A DNA stretch of 64,000 bases from Sphingomonas sp. M1-B02 (GCF_026167525.1 NZ_CP110679.1:1116001-1180000), one strand, 5' to 3'; positions 50,882-59,560 are shown, numbered from the stretch's first letter. Numbers and translations: made by a program. Notes: generated by a model not told the origin, from the letters alone.

Positions 50882-53037
50882 CGCCCCGGGCGCGCTGTCA
50901 CCGCAATCGCGATCGCGCCGAGGCGCGGCATGCCGGTCCAGTGATCCACGCCGTCCTCGACATGCGTCAACCGATTGACGTTGGCGCCATGCTTGCGCGG
51001 ATCGTCCGGCTCGCCAAGGTTGCGGCCGAAGCCGTGGGTGAGTGCCACGACGCCGCGGCGCAAGCTGGGCTCGACCTCGGCCACCACCTCGATCCTGCCC
51101 CAGCGCGAGCGCAGCTCGACCAGTTCGCCGGCCACCGCGCCGACCTCCGCCATGTCCTCCGGGTGCATATAGGCCGGGTTGGTCTCGACGCCCGGCAGCG
51201 GGGGATGGACGCGGATGAAGGCATTGGTGCTGTTCTGGACACGGCGCGCGACCAACTGGAAGGGATAGTCCGCGTCCGTCCCACGGCGCCGCACCGGGTC
51301 TTCGGCGCGCACTTCCGCGAGTTCGGCGAGCATATCGGGATCGTCGAGCCGCAGCCGCACGGTGCAGGCCCGGTCCTTGGCACCGACAAAGACGCGCGCC
51401 TCGTCGAACACATGACCGTCGGGATGCTTCGCCACTTCGGAGAGCGGCACGGCGGAATTGGTGCACAGTGCCTCGAACACTTGCTCGGTGGTCGGCTCCC
51501 GCTCCATGTCGAGCGGGACGGTGTCGGCCGAGCGCAACGCCGCGAGCGAGAGCGGCAGGCCAAACCGCTGCCCCAGGCGATAATATAGCCGCCATACGTC
51601 GATCACATCGGCGCCCGCGGGCGGATCGATCACGGCTGGGCGGTACGCGCCATAGGGCACCGCCCAGCCATAGCCATGGTGCACCTTGCGCGCCATTTCG
51701 GGCTGGAAGGTCATGATCGGCAGCTCGAGCTGGAGCTTGGTCGCAATCACATAATGCGCCAGCCGCGCGGTGGGCGAGGATTCCACGTCGTGCGTCACCA
51801 GCAGGTCGAGGCTCTCAAGCGCCTCCTGGCTCAGCGCCTGTTGCGGCAGATTGAGCCCGCCGCTGATCAGCAGGAAGCTGGCGCGCACCCGCCCCTTGCC
51901 CGGCGTCAATATCTCTTCGGCAAAGGCGCCGCCGGGCAGGCCCGCGACCGACTGCTGGAGCCCGCGCACCCGCATATTCTCGCCACCCATCGCCGGACGC
52001 GGTGCAATGGCCTGGGCGCGGACAGCGATGGGCGGGCCGAGCACGGGCGGGTTCACATATTCCTGCCCCTCGCGCGCCCAGAAGCCGCGGATCGTCTGCA
52101 GGCAGAGCACGAGATAGCTGGTGAGCGAACCTCGCGACGCGAAGGACATGCCGGTGCCGGGGCCGGTGTCGCCGGTCCTGGCGCGGGCGAGAATATCGGC
52201 GGCGGCCACCAGGTCCGCCTCCCCTACTCCGGCGCGCGCGGCGACATAGTCGGGGGTGAACGCGCTCACAGCGTCGGCAAGCGCCTGGAGGCCGCTGACA
52301 TCCGCCTCGACGAACGCGCTATCGACCCCGCCTCGCACGATCAGCAAGTGGATCAGGCCAGCAAGGATCGTCGCGTCCTCGCCCGGGATCGCCTTCAAAT
52401 GAATCGCCGCGCGGCGCGCGGTCTCGGTGGTGCGCGGATCGATCACGATCAGCTGCATGCCCTGCCGCTGCAATTCCTTCAGCCGCTGCCCCGGATTCTG
52501 CCCGAAATATTGCTTCGAGACGATCGGATTGCCGCCGATCAGCAGGAACGCATCGAGCGTCTCGGGCCGCATCCGGCCGCCCTCCCAGGTGCCGTGAAGC
52601 GCATCTGCGATCATCAGCCCGGGCTGGTCAAGCGTGGCAATCGAGAAGACCATCGGCGAACCGATCGCCCGCATGAACGCGGCCATCATCGGCGCGCTGG
52701 CGTGCTGCTCATTGCCCGCCGAGCCGATGAACGCGGAGACCGCGCGCGGGCCATCCTCGGCAATGATCACGCGGAGCCGCTCCGCGATCTCCTCGATCGC
52801 CACTTCGGTCGCGATCGGCTGGTAACTGCCGTCGGGCATCCGCTTCAGGCTATGCATCAGCCGGCCGGGCTGAGCGTGAAGCTGCGGCAGCGTGCGGCCC
52901 TTGGGGCAGATGAAGCCGCCATAGAGCGGCGCCCGGCGATTGCCCCCGACCGCCACGACGCGCCCGTCGTCGAGCGTCACGTCGATCGGGCAATAGGCCA
53001 TGCACATCCGGCAGGTGGAGGTTCTGATTTCCAGCAT
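50878..53037 (-). CDS. Molybdopterin-dependent oxidoreductase of the DMSO reductase superfamily
   Basis: 719-residue cytoplasmic molybdoenzyme (no Tat signal). The [4Fe-4S] site is Cys9, Cys12, Cys16 and Cys44 (TCRMCMAYC ... GGFICPKGR). FLLIGGNPIVSKQYFGQ and VIDPRTTETARRAAIHL contact the guanine dinucleotide cofactor, and the C-terminal domain begins PLPGVETNPAYMHPEDM with MADV-like AGELVELRSRWG. At the usual Mo-ligand position (Cys, Sec or Ser) it reads ATLDQPG, so Asp137 may ligate or the site is open. No partner iron-sulfur or membrane subunit is adjacent. It could be a hydratase- or dehydrogenase-type enzyme. mobA at 19035 supplies the cofactor. It follows the enoyl-CoA hydratase gene by one base. 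Confidence 0.9.
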   Translation of the reverse strand: MLEIRTSTCRMCMAYCPIDVTLDDGRVVAVGGNRRAPLYGGFICPKGRTLPQLHAQPGRLMHSLKRMPDGSYQPIATEVAIEEIAERLRVIIAEDGPRAVSAFIGSAGNEQHASAPMMAAFMRAIGSPMVFSIATLDQPGLMIADALHGTWEGGRMRPETLDAFLLIGGNPIVSKQYFGQNPGQRLKELQRQGMQLIVIDPRTTETARRAAIHLKAIPGEDATILAGLIHLLIVRGGVDSAFVEADVSGLQALADAVSAFTPDYVAARAGVGEADLVAAADILARARTGDTGPGTGMSFASRGSLTSYLVLCLQTIRGFWAREGQEYVNPPVLGPPIAVRAQAIAPRPAMGGENMRVRGLQQSVAGLPGGAFAEEILTPGKGRVRASFLLISGGLNLPQQALSQEALESLDLLVTHDVESSPTARLAHYVIATKLQLELPIMTFQPEMARKVHHGYGWAVPYGAYRPAVIDPPAGADVIDVWRLYYRLGQRFGLPLSLAALRSADTVPLDMEREPTTEQVFEALCTNSAVPLSEVAKHPDGHVFDEARVFVGAKDRACTVRLRLDDPDMLAELAEVRAEDPVRRRGTDADYPFQLVARRVQNSTNAFIRVHPPLPGVETNPAYMHPEDMAEVGAVAGELVELRSRWGRIEVVAEVEPSLRRGVVALTHGFGRNLGEPDDPRKHGANVNRLTHVEDGVDHWTGMPRLGAIAIAVTARPGR

Positions 53038-53038
53038 C

Positions 53039-53842
53039 TCAGCTCCCCGAGAATTGCGGCGCCCGTTTTTCGAGAAACGCGCTCACCGCTTCGTCATGGT
53101 CGGCGGTGGCATGGCCGAGCGCCTGCATCGCCGCGGAAAGCTCCAGGATATTGGCGAGTGTGGCGCGATAGCCTTCGCGGAGCAGCTTCTTGGTCATGCG
53201 CACGGCGTGCGGGGGATTGGCGGCGATTTTGTTGGCGACGATGCGGGCCTCGTCCATCAATTGATCGTCGGGCACGACGCGCGAGACCAGCCCGCATGCC
53301 AGCGCTTGCTGGGCATCGAGCATGTCGCCGGTCAGCGCCAATTCGCTCGCCTTGGCGAAGCCGATGATCCGCGGCAGCAGCCAGGCGCCACCGTCACCCG
53401 GGACGATCCCGAGCTTGACGAAGCTCTCGGCGAACTTGGCGCTCTCGCCCGCGATCCGCACGTCGCACATGCAAGCGAGGTCGCAGCCGGCGCCGATCGC
53501 GGGGCCGTTTATCGCGGCGATCACCGGCACTTCGAGGGATTCGAACAACAGGGGCAAGCGCTGAATGCCGACCTTGTAGTTGCGCCGGGTTTGCGCCGGG
53601 AGCGGATCGCGGAGGCTCGATTTGGGTGCGATCATCGCCTTCAAGTCGCCACCCGTCGAGAAGGCCGAGCCTGCGCCGGTGAGGATCACCACGCGCACGC
53701 CGAGATCGCCATCCAGCGTGCGCATCGCCGCCTCCAGCGCGTCGATCATGTCGAGCCCGGAGATCGGATTGCGCTTCTCGGGCTGGTTGAGCGTAACCGT
53801 GGCGATCGCGCCTTCCTGCTCGATCCGGACCAACTCGCTCAT
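53039..53842 (-). CDS. Enoyl-CoA hydratase/isomerase family protein (crotonase) 1
   Basis: 267-residue crotonase: IATVTLNQPEKRNPISGLDMID, VVILTGAGSAFSTGGDLKAMI (oxyanion Gly), and AAINGPAIGAGCDLACMCDVRIAGE followed by KLGIVPGDGGAWLLPRIIGF. The place of the second catalytic Glu reads GDGG, so acid-base chemistry may be altered. AGGAGAG precedes the ATG. It is first in an operon with the molybdoenzyme and diverges from a second crotonase across the only 12-of-12 copy of the island operator. Hydration, isomerisation or C-C hydrolysis are all possible for this family. Confidence 0.9.
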   Translation of the reverse strand: MSELVRIEQEGAIATVTLNQPEKRNPISGLDMIDALEAAMRTLDGDLGVRVVILTGAGSAFSTGGDLKAMIAPKSSLRDPLPAQTRRNYKVGIQRLPLLFESLEVPVIAAINGPAIGAGCDLACMCDVRIAGESAKFAESFVKLGIVPGDGGAWLLPRIIGFAKASELALTGDMLDAQQALACGLVSRVVPDDQLMDEARIVANKIAANPPHAVRMTKKLLREGYRATLANILELSAAMQALGHATADHDEAVSAFLEKRAPQFSGS

Positions 53843-53868
53843 TCTGCTCTCCTAACGATTTGGCTAAG

Positions 53869-53932
53869 CGTGCATACAAATTTCGCGCTAGACAAGCCGT
53901 TTCCGCATCGCCATCCCATGATTGCATGCAAT
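53869..53932. promoter_or_regulatory. Island operator pair including the perfect copy
   Basis: ATTGCATGCAAT at 53921-53932 is a perfect 12-bp palindrome and defines the consensus. CGTGCATACAAA at 53869-53880 is a weaker copy (8 of 12), 52 bases away, the same spacing as in the pair at 32252/32304. They lie between the two divergent crotonase genes. Confidence 0.75.
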
Positions 53933-53963
53933 TTGCCGGTGCGCGGCAAGGTCAGGAGAGGCC

Positions 53964-54833
53964 ATGTACGAGACATTGCGATACGATGTGGCGGATCGCG
54001 TGGCGGTGATCACGCTCGATCGGCCGGACAAGCTCAACGCGTACAACACCAAGATGATGGGCGAACTGGTGGCCGCATTCGATGCGAGCGACACCGACGA
54101 TGATGTCGGCTGCGTCGTCCTGACCGGCGCCGGGCGGGCCTACTGCGCGGGAGCCGATATCTCGAGCGGCAATGCCGCGTTCGAGCGGCTGGCGGAGGAT
54201 CCCGCGCGGGCGGCGCTGCGCTATGGCGATCTGAGCCGCGACGGCGGCGGCGTGGCGGCGCTGCGAATCTTCGACAGCCTCAAGCCGGTGGTCGCCGCGA
54301 TCAACGGTCCGGCGGTCGGCATCGGCGCGACGATGCTGCTGCCGGCCGATCTCCGGCTGGCCAGCACCACTGCGAAGTTCGGCTTCGTCTTCACGCGGCG
54401 GGGGATCGTGCCCGAGGCGGCATCGTCCTGGTTCCTGCCGCGGCTGGTCGGCATCTCGCGTGCGCTCGAATGGACGCTGGCGGGGCGGATGGTGTCTGCG
54501 GAGGAAGCGGTGGAGGCAGGACTGGTCCGCTCGCTCCACGCGCCCGAGGATCTGCTGCCCGCCGCGATGGCGCTGGCGCACGAGCTGGCGCATGCCGGGT
54601 CCCCCGTCGCCGTTTCGGTCACGCGGCAGATGATGTGGCGGATGCTCGGCGCATCGCACCCGATGGAAGCCCACCGCGTCGACAGCCGCGCGATGCGTGC
54701 CCGCGGCGGCGCTCCCGACACGCGCGAGGGCGTCCAGGCGTTCCTCGAAAAACGAAATCCGAACTTCGCGGAGAAGGTGTCCGACGGCTTGCCCGACATC
54801 TGGCCCGACCCCCTCAACACGCGCTTCTATTAA
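53964..54833 (+). CDS. Enoyl-CoA hydratase/isomerase family protein (crotonase) 2
   Basis: 289-residue crotonase: MYETLRYDVADRVAVITLDR, LTGAGRAYCAGADIS, AAINGPAVGIGATMLLPADLRLAS and RRGIVPEAASSWFLPRLVG with the catalytic Glu present (PEAASS). The PEAASSWFLPR form is typical of delta-isomerase-like crotonases and of hydratases in cluster contexts. AGGAGAGG supports the start at 53964. It has its own operator pair and is followed after 11 bases by an ACAD11-like dehydrogenase. Confidence 0.91.
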   Translation: MYETLRYDVADRVAVITLDRPDKLNAYNTKMMGELVAAFDASDTDDDVGCVVLTGAGRAYCAGADISSGNAAFERLAEDPARAALRYGDLSRDGGGVAALRIFDSLKPVVAAINGPAVGIGATMLLPADLRLASTTAKFGFVFTRRGIVPEAASSWFLPRLVGISRALEWTLAGRMVSAEEAVEAGLVRSLHAPEDLLPAAMALAHELAHAGSPVAVSVTRQMMWRMLGASHPMEAHRVDSRAMRARGGAPDTREGVQAFLEKRNPNFAEKVSDGLPDIWPDPLNTRFY

Positions 54834-54844
54834 GGGCTTCCCAA

Positions 54845-56089
54845 ATGGATTTCCGCTATTCCGATCGCCAGCTTCACTGGATCGAACGCGTCTCGGCGTT
54901 CATGGACGAATGGGTCCATCCCGCTATTCCACTCTATCACGAGCAACAGGGCAGCACGCCCGAGACCCGCTGGCGCCAGGCGCCGCTGATCGCCGAGCTT
55001 CAGGCGCGGGCGAAGGAGGCGGGGTTATGGAATTTGTTCATGCCCCCCGCCGCCTTGGCCCACGCGGCCAACGGCTTCGCCTTCGAGACGCCGGGCCTCA
55101 GCAATCTCGAATATGCGCCAGTCGCCGAGCTGATGGGCCGCGTCGAGTTTGCCTCGCGCGTGTTCAACTGCTCGCCGCCCGACACCGGCAATATGGAGCT
55201 GATGCTGCGCTATGGCTCGACCGAGCAGCAGGCGCGCTGGCTGACTCCGCTGATGGAGGGGCGGATCCGCTCCGCCTTTCTGATGACCGAGCCCGCGGTG
55301 GCGAGCTCCGATGCGACCAATATCGAGACGAGCATCCTGCGCGACGGCGATCATTATGTGATCAATGGGCGGAAATGGTGGTCGAGCGGTGTCGGCGATC
55401 CGGCGTGCGAAATGCTGATCGTGATGGGCAAGAGCGATCCCGAAGCGGCGCCGCACGCCCAGCAGAGCCAGGTCATCGTACCGCGCGATACGCCCGGCGT
55501 GACGATCGGGCGGATGCTTACGGTGTTCGGCTATGACGACGCGCCGCACGGGCATGGCGAGGTCCTGCTCGAAAATGTACGCGTGCCGGCGGAGAATCTG
55601 ATCTTGGGTGAAGGCCGCGGGTTCGAGATCGCGCAGGGGCGCCTGGGCCCCGGCCGCATCCATCACTGCATGCGCACGATCGGTGCGGCTGAGGCGGCGC
55701 TGGAGGCGATGTGCAAGCGGCTCAAATCGCGCACAGCATTCGGCAAGCGGCTCGACCAGCAATCGATCTGGGAGGAGCGCATCGCCTGGGCCCGCACCGA
55801 GATAGAGATGACGCGGCTGCTCACGCTGCGCTGCGCGGACCTGCTCGACCGCCACGACGCTAAGGACGTGCGGCACGACATATCGATGATCAAGCTGGCC
55901 GTACCTCGCGCCGCGCTCGAAGTGATCGATGATGCGATCCAGGCGCATGGCGGCGCCGGCGTGGCCGCGGACTTCGGTCTCGCGGCCTCCTATGCCAAGA
56001 TTCGTACAATGCGCTTGGTGGATGGACCGGACGAGGTACATTCGCGCGTCGTTTCGCGGAAGGAGCTCGGGCGATATCCGTCGGCCTAA
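54845..56089 (+). CDS. Acyl-CoA dehydrogenase of the ACAD10/11 - LvaC type
   Basis: 414-residue acyl-CoA dehydrogenase: an N-terminal domain with WVHPAIPLYHEQQG, then SAFLMTEPAVASSDATNIETSI, YVINGRKWWSSGVGDPACEMLIVMGK, KRLKSRTAFGKRLDQQSIW and AIQAHGGAGVAADFGLAASYAK ending RLVDGPDEVHSRVVSRKELGRY. PAVASSDATN and KWWSSG are typical of the ACAD10/11 branch, which in LvaC and mammalian ACAD10/11 works on 4-phospho-hydroxyacyl-CoA made by an APH-type kinase. That kinase type is encoded at 25692. The true start is 54845, although the frame is open upstream. Last gene of the island. Confidence 0.9.
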   Translation: MDFRYSDRQLHWIERVSAFMDEWVHPAIPLYHEQQGSTPETRWRQAPLIAELQARAKEAGLWNLFMPPAALAHAANGFAFETPGLSNLEYAPVAELMGRVEFASRVFNCSPPDTGNMELMLRYGSTEQQARWLTPLMEGRIRSAFLMTEPAVASSDATNIETSILRDGDHYVINGRKWWSSGVGDPACEMLIVMGKSDPEAAPHAQQSQVIVPRDTPGVTIGRMLTVFGYDDAPHGHGEVLLENVRVPAENLILGEGRGFEIAQGRLGPGRIHHCMRTIGAAEAALEAMCKRLKSRTAFGKRLDQQSIWEERIAWARTEIEMTRLLTLRCADLLDRHDAKDVRHDISMIKLAVPRAALEVIDDAIQAHGGAGVAADFGLAASYAKIRTMRLVDGPDEVHSRVVSRKELGRYPSA

Positions 56090-56366
56090 TTCGCGTCGCC
56101 TAATCGAATAGCAAACAGAAGGGCAATGTTCCCGGAAACGCCACAGGTGGCGCCATGTTCGGGGTGATGGCAGCGGTTGGCCAACCGTGGAGACATGGGA
56201 TCTCCCCAACTGACCACAAACCATTCGACTTCGCTGCGCACCCGAGCAAATGCTGTGGACGTTGAATCGCAGTCCTCGAGGCGGCTGCGAGTGCCCCGCC
56301 AGCGCGACTGACGGGGCTGCAGGTGGTGGGGTGGCACAGTGCCGCTCATCCGATGAGGAGACCACC
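56090..56366. other. Border region between catabolic island and recombinase cassette
   Basis: About 277 bases without a gene. It has lower coding character than its neighbours and ends in a leader with ATGAGGAGACC before the DUF3489 gene. No inverted repeat or att-like direct repeat was found by eye. Confidence 0.4.
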
Positions 56367-56873
56367 ATGCCTAAGCTCAGCGACACCCATTTGATCCTGC
56401 TTTCCGCCGCCGCGGCGCGCGACAGCAAGAGCCTGTTCCCCCTGCCCGCGACCTTGCTCGATGCCGGCCCGCCAGCATCCAAGGCGATCGATGCACTGAT
56501 CAAGCGGGGGTTGGTCGAGGAACGTGCGACCAGCGATAACCAACTTGTCCGCCGCATTGATGGCGACCTATGCTTCGGCGTGTTCATCACGGCGGCAGGC
56601 GAGAAGGCGATCGACGATGGCGTCGACAAAGGTGAGCAGGCTGGTGCTCTGCCCTCTCCAGCTTCCCCGACTCCGGAGCGCGCCACTAAATCAGCCAGCG
56701 TCATCGCTCTCCTCCAGCGAGGCGATGGCGCGACGCTTGCCGAGTTGATAGCGGCGACCGATTGGCTTCCGCACACCACGCGAGCGGCGCTCACCGGACT
56801 TCGCAAGAAGGGCCACATCATCGAGCGCTCCAAGCGCGGCGACACCACCTGCTACCGCATCACGGTCGCCTGA
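56367..56873 (+). CDS. DUF3489 domain protein
   Basis: 168-residue protein. The N-terminal part (KLSDTHLILLSAAAARDSKSLFPLP, ALIKRGLVEE) and the C-terminal winged-helix-like domain (SASVIALLQRGDGATLAELIAATDWLPHTTRAAL then TGLRKKGHIIERSK) match DUF3489 proteins, which carry a predicted DNA-binding module. In alphaproteobacteria this gene regularly precedes a DUF2924 gene and a large serine recombinase, as it does here. GAGGAG is eight bases before the ATG at 56367. Role probably in the recombinase module; mechanism unknown. Confidence 0.85.
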   Translation: MPKLSDTHLILLSAAAARDSKSLFPLPATLLDAGPPASKAIDALIKRGLVEERATSDNQLVRRIDGDLCFGVFITAAGEKAIDDGVDKGEQAGALPSPASPTPERATKSASVIALLQRGDGATLAELIAATDWLPHTTRAALTGLRKKGHIIERSKRGDTTCYRITVA

Positions 56874-56874
56874 C

Positions 56875-57288
56875 ATGGCGAATGTGGAGCACCAACTGGC
56901 GACGCTCGAAGCGGCGTCGCCAGCGACCCTGCGCGAGCAGTGGACTAAGCTCACCGGAGAGCAGGTGCCGCGGATTAGCCCTGCCCTGCTCCGCCTCGCG
57001 CTCGCCTACGAGATCCAGGCGCGGGCTTATGGCGGGCTCTCTCGCGCCACGCAGCAGCGGCTGAAGCAGCTGGCGGCGGCAAAGACGCGCACCACCCCTG
57101 CCCTGCCTGGGACGCGACTGGTGCGGGAATGGAACGGCACCACGCATGTGGTCCTTATCGGCGAGGATAATGCGATCCGCTGGAACGAGCGGGAGTGGCG
57201 TTCCTTGAGCGAGGTCGCGCGCGCGATCACCGGCACGCGCTGGTCGGGTCCCGCCTTCTTCGGCCTCAAGCGGAGGGCCGCGGCATGA
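56875..57288 (+). CDS. DUF2924 domain protein
   Basis: 137-residue protein: LATLEAASPATLREQWTKLTGE, ALLRLALAYEIQARAYGGLS, then the DUF2924 hallmark LVREWNGTTHVVLIGEDNAIRWNEREWRSLSEVARAITGTRWSGPAFFGL split over its two halves. It starts one base after the DUF3489 stop and overlaps the recombinase start by ATGA. Always linked to this recombinase type, so it is likely an accessory to recombination or excision; function is unproven. Confidence 0.9.
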   Translation: MANVEHQLATLEAASPATLREQWTKLTGEQVPRISPALLRLALAYEIQARAYGGLSRATQQRLKQLAAAKTRTTPALPGTRLVREWNGTTHVVLIGEDNAIRWNEREWRSLSEVARAITGTRWSGPAFFGLKRRAAA

Positions 57289-58955
57289 AGACGGTCCGCT
57301 GTGCGATCTATACTCGCAAATCCAGCGAGGAGGGCCTCGAGCAGGCGTTCAACTCGCTCGACGCGCAGCGCGAGGCCTGCGCTGCCTATATTCTCAGCCA
57401 GGCCAGCGAGGGCTGGACCGCCCTCCCCGAGGTCTATGATGACGGTGGTCTGTCGGGCGGGTCGCTTGAGCGCCCCGCCCTGCAGCGCCTGCTGCTCGAA
57501 GTAGCAGCTGGCCGAGTGGATATCATCGTCGTCTACAAGGTCGATCGCCTCACCCGCTCGCTGATCGACTTCTCCAAGCTGGTCGAGGCGTTTGACAAGG
57601 CAGGCACCTCGTTCGTGTCGGTTACGCAGTCGTTCAACACCACCACCAGCATGGGGCGTCTCACGCTCAACATGCTGCTCTCCTTCGCGCAGTTCGAGCG
57701 CGAGGTGACCGCCGAGCGGATCCGCGACAAGATCGCGGCGTCAAAGGCCAAGGGCATGTGGATGGGTGGCATCCCGCCGCTTGGCTACAAGGCCAATGGA
57801 CGTACCCTGACCATCGTCGACGAACATGCCGCGGTCGTCCGGGAGATCTACGCGCGCTATCTGGTACTCGGCAACGTGCGGCAGCTCGCCGAGCAGCTGG
57901 AGCGAGATGGCGTCATTGCCCCTGAACGCATGACCGCATCGGGCAAAGCGATCGGCGGCCACCCCTTCTCCCGCGGTCAGCTCTATATGCTGCTCAAGTG
58001 CCGAACCTATGTGGGCGAAATAGCTCACCGCGAGCACGTCTTTCCGGGGCTTCACGACGGGATCATCGATCGCGAAGTCTGGGACAAGGTTCAGGAACGG
58101 CTCGCGGACAACGTCCAGGGCGCCCGTCAAGGCCAGCGGGCTGAGAATGTCAGCCTATTCGCAGGCAAGATCAGCGACGCCGATGGCGAGCGCCTGATTG
58201 CGGTGCACGCCTCCAAGGGGCAGACCCGCTACCGCTATTATGTCAGCCGCTCCCTCCAGCGGGCCGAGGCCACTTACGGACTGCGGATACCCGCAACGGA
58301 GATTGAGACGGCGGTGGCCGAACGGTTGGCACAGCTGTTCGATGACCCGCTCTGCCTCGCCGCAGCCGCTTCCCTCGCCGTTCACCCATCACAGCTTGGC
58401 GGATTCTACGAGCGAAGCCGGCAGATATCGCCTGGGTTGCGCTCCCGCAGCCGGAAGCAGGTTCGGGATCTCGTCAGCCATGTCCGCATCTACGATCGCC
58501 GTATCGAAATCGAATGCGACAGCGCGGCTGTGACCGCAGCGCTTAACATGCCGCACGAGCAGCACGCGTCCCCCAGCTTCACTATTACTGCCGATGTGCG
58601 CCTCACCCGGTCGGGGCACGTGATGCGGCTCATCCATAATGATGGGGCCAGGGTCTCCAAGAAGCCTGCCGCTTCGTTGATAAAGCCGATCCTTCAAGCA
58701 CGTCGCTGGTGGGAGGAGCTGCGAACCGGGGGCATCGACGTCACCTCGTTGGCAAAGCGTGAGGGGCTTTGCACCTCCTACATCTCGCGGGTTGTGCGGC
58801 TGGCGTTTCTGTCTCCGTCGATCGTCGACGCGATCCTTCGCGGGGAGCAGCAAGCCAGCGTTGATCGCCGACTGCTTACGTCCCCGAACGCCATCCCGGC
58901 TGCATGGGCCAAGCAGGCGGCTCTTGTCCTATCGCCCAGCGCGCGTGATCAGTGA
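57285..58955 (+). CDS. Large serine recombinase
   Basis: 556-residue site-specific recombinase. The resolvase-type catalytic domain (about 1-150) begins VRCAIYTRKSSEEGLEQAFNS with the nucleophile Ser at about 13-14 and includes YKVDRLTRSLIDFSKLV and QFEREVTAERIRDKIAASK. The recombinase domain follows (WMGGIPPLGYKANGRTLTIV). A C-terminal region lacks the Cys pairs of the usual zinc ribbon (LFAGKISDADGERLIAVHAS), as in this subfamily. Codon use matches its surroundings. It could integrate or invert DNA, but no att repeats were seen, so the module may be domesticated. Confidence 0.93.
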   Translation: MKTVRCAIYTRKSSEEGLEQAFNSLDAQREACAAYILSQASEGWTALPEVYDDGGLSGGSLERPALQRLLLEVAAGRVDIIVVYKVDRLTRSLIDFSKLVEAFDKAGTSFVSVTQSFNTTTSMGRLTLNMLLSFAQFEREVTAERIRDKIAASKAKGMWMGGIPPLGYKANGRTLTIVDEHAAVVREIYARYLVLGNVRQLAEQLERDGVIAPERMTASGKAIGGHPFSRGQLYMLLKCRTYVGEIAHREHVFPGLHDGIIDREVWDKVQERLADNVQGARQGQRAENVSLFAGKISDADGERLIAVHASKGQTRYRYYVSRSLQRAEATYGLRIPATEIETAVAERLAQLFDDPLCLAAAASLAVHPSQLGGFYERSRQISPGLRSRSRKQVRDLVSHVRIYDRRIEIECDSAAVTAALNMPHEQHASPSFTITADVRLTRSGHVMRLIHNDGARVSKKPAASLIKPILQARRWWEELRTGGIDVTSLAKREGLCTSYISRVVRLAFLSPSIVDAILRGEQQASVDRRLLTSPNAIPAAWAKQAALVLSPSARDQ

Positions 58956-59271
58956 CCGCTTTGCGCCGATTAGCGGTGGTTCATGGACGATGGCAAAACC
59001 CACGAGCATCTTAAGGTGAAGCGGAAACCGCGGTGGGGCCGGTCTGTCGGTGTCGGTCTCGCTCATGCACTCTCCAACCCGTGCGGTCCCGCCTGCCCCA
59101 AAGGATGCCCCGGAATTCTGCTCTGGAGCGAAGACAGTTCGCTTGAAGCTCCCTCCAGCACCGACTTGGGTGGGGCCGACTATCGCTTTAACGTGCAGGC
59201 AGCGTGGGCGGTTGGGTGGCTTTGTAGGCCGCGAGCTTCGTCAGCTCCCGGATGCGATGGTCAGTTTATTC

Positions 59272-59463
59272 TCAGGCGCCGGCACCCGTCTTTGCCGCGA
59301 GATTGACTGCCGCCAAGCCCTGTGTGTCTGCCGCGGCGCGCGCCATGGTTTCCCACGTGACCGCGGAGCGCTCATGCATTTCCCGGCGATTAGGCAGGGT
59401 CGTCTTTTCGGCTGCCGCGCGTTGAGCTGCGGCGTTCGCTAGATAGGTTTCAATTATCGTCAT
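59272..59463 (-). CDS. Small sphingomonad-type protein, 63 aa
   Basis: MTIIETYLANAAAQRAAAEK followed by TTLPNRREMHERSAVTWETMARAA. The pattern YL-A-A-x-A-x2-A-x3-TL-x-N-x-RE-x3-RS-x2-W-x2-MA recurs, as I recall, in small helical proteins of sphingomonads. Cytoplasmic, no domain name known to me, no neighbours in an operon. The stretch 58956-59271 before it holds no supported gene; a 107-codon frame on the plus strand there overlaps this gene and has no ribosome site or family look. Confidence 0.55.
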   Translation of the reverse strand: MTIIETYLANAAAQRAAAEKTTLPNRREMHERSAVTWETMARAAADTQGLAAVNLAAKTGAGA

Positions 59464-59560
59464 CGCGCGCCCTATCGCCGAAATCCCATGCCGCGTCGAA
59501 TCAGACGCGGCTACACTATCAAGGCTCCGTAACCGCGCTGGCGCCCATCGATCGAACGGC

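Noticed and set aside
55025..56848. 607-codon minus-strand frame over the last dehydrogenase and DUF3489 gene
   Set aside because: Opposite two recognisable genes, no motif, mixed low-complexity text.
58983..59306. 107-codon plus-strand frame after the recombinase
   Set aside because: No ribosome site, no family resemblance, overlaps the better supported 63-aa gene on the other strand.
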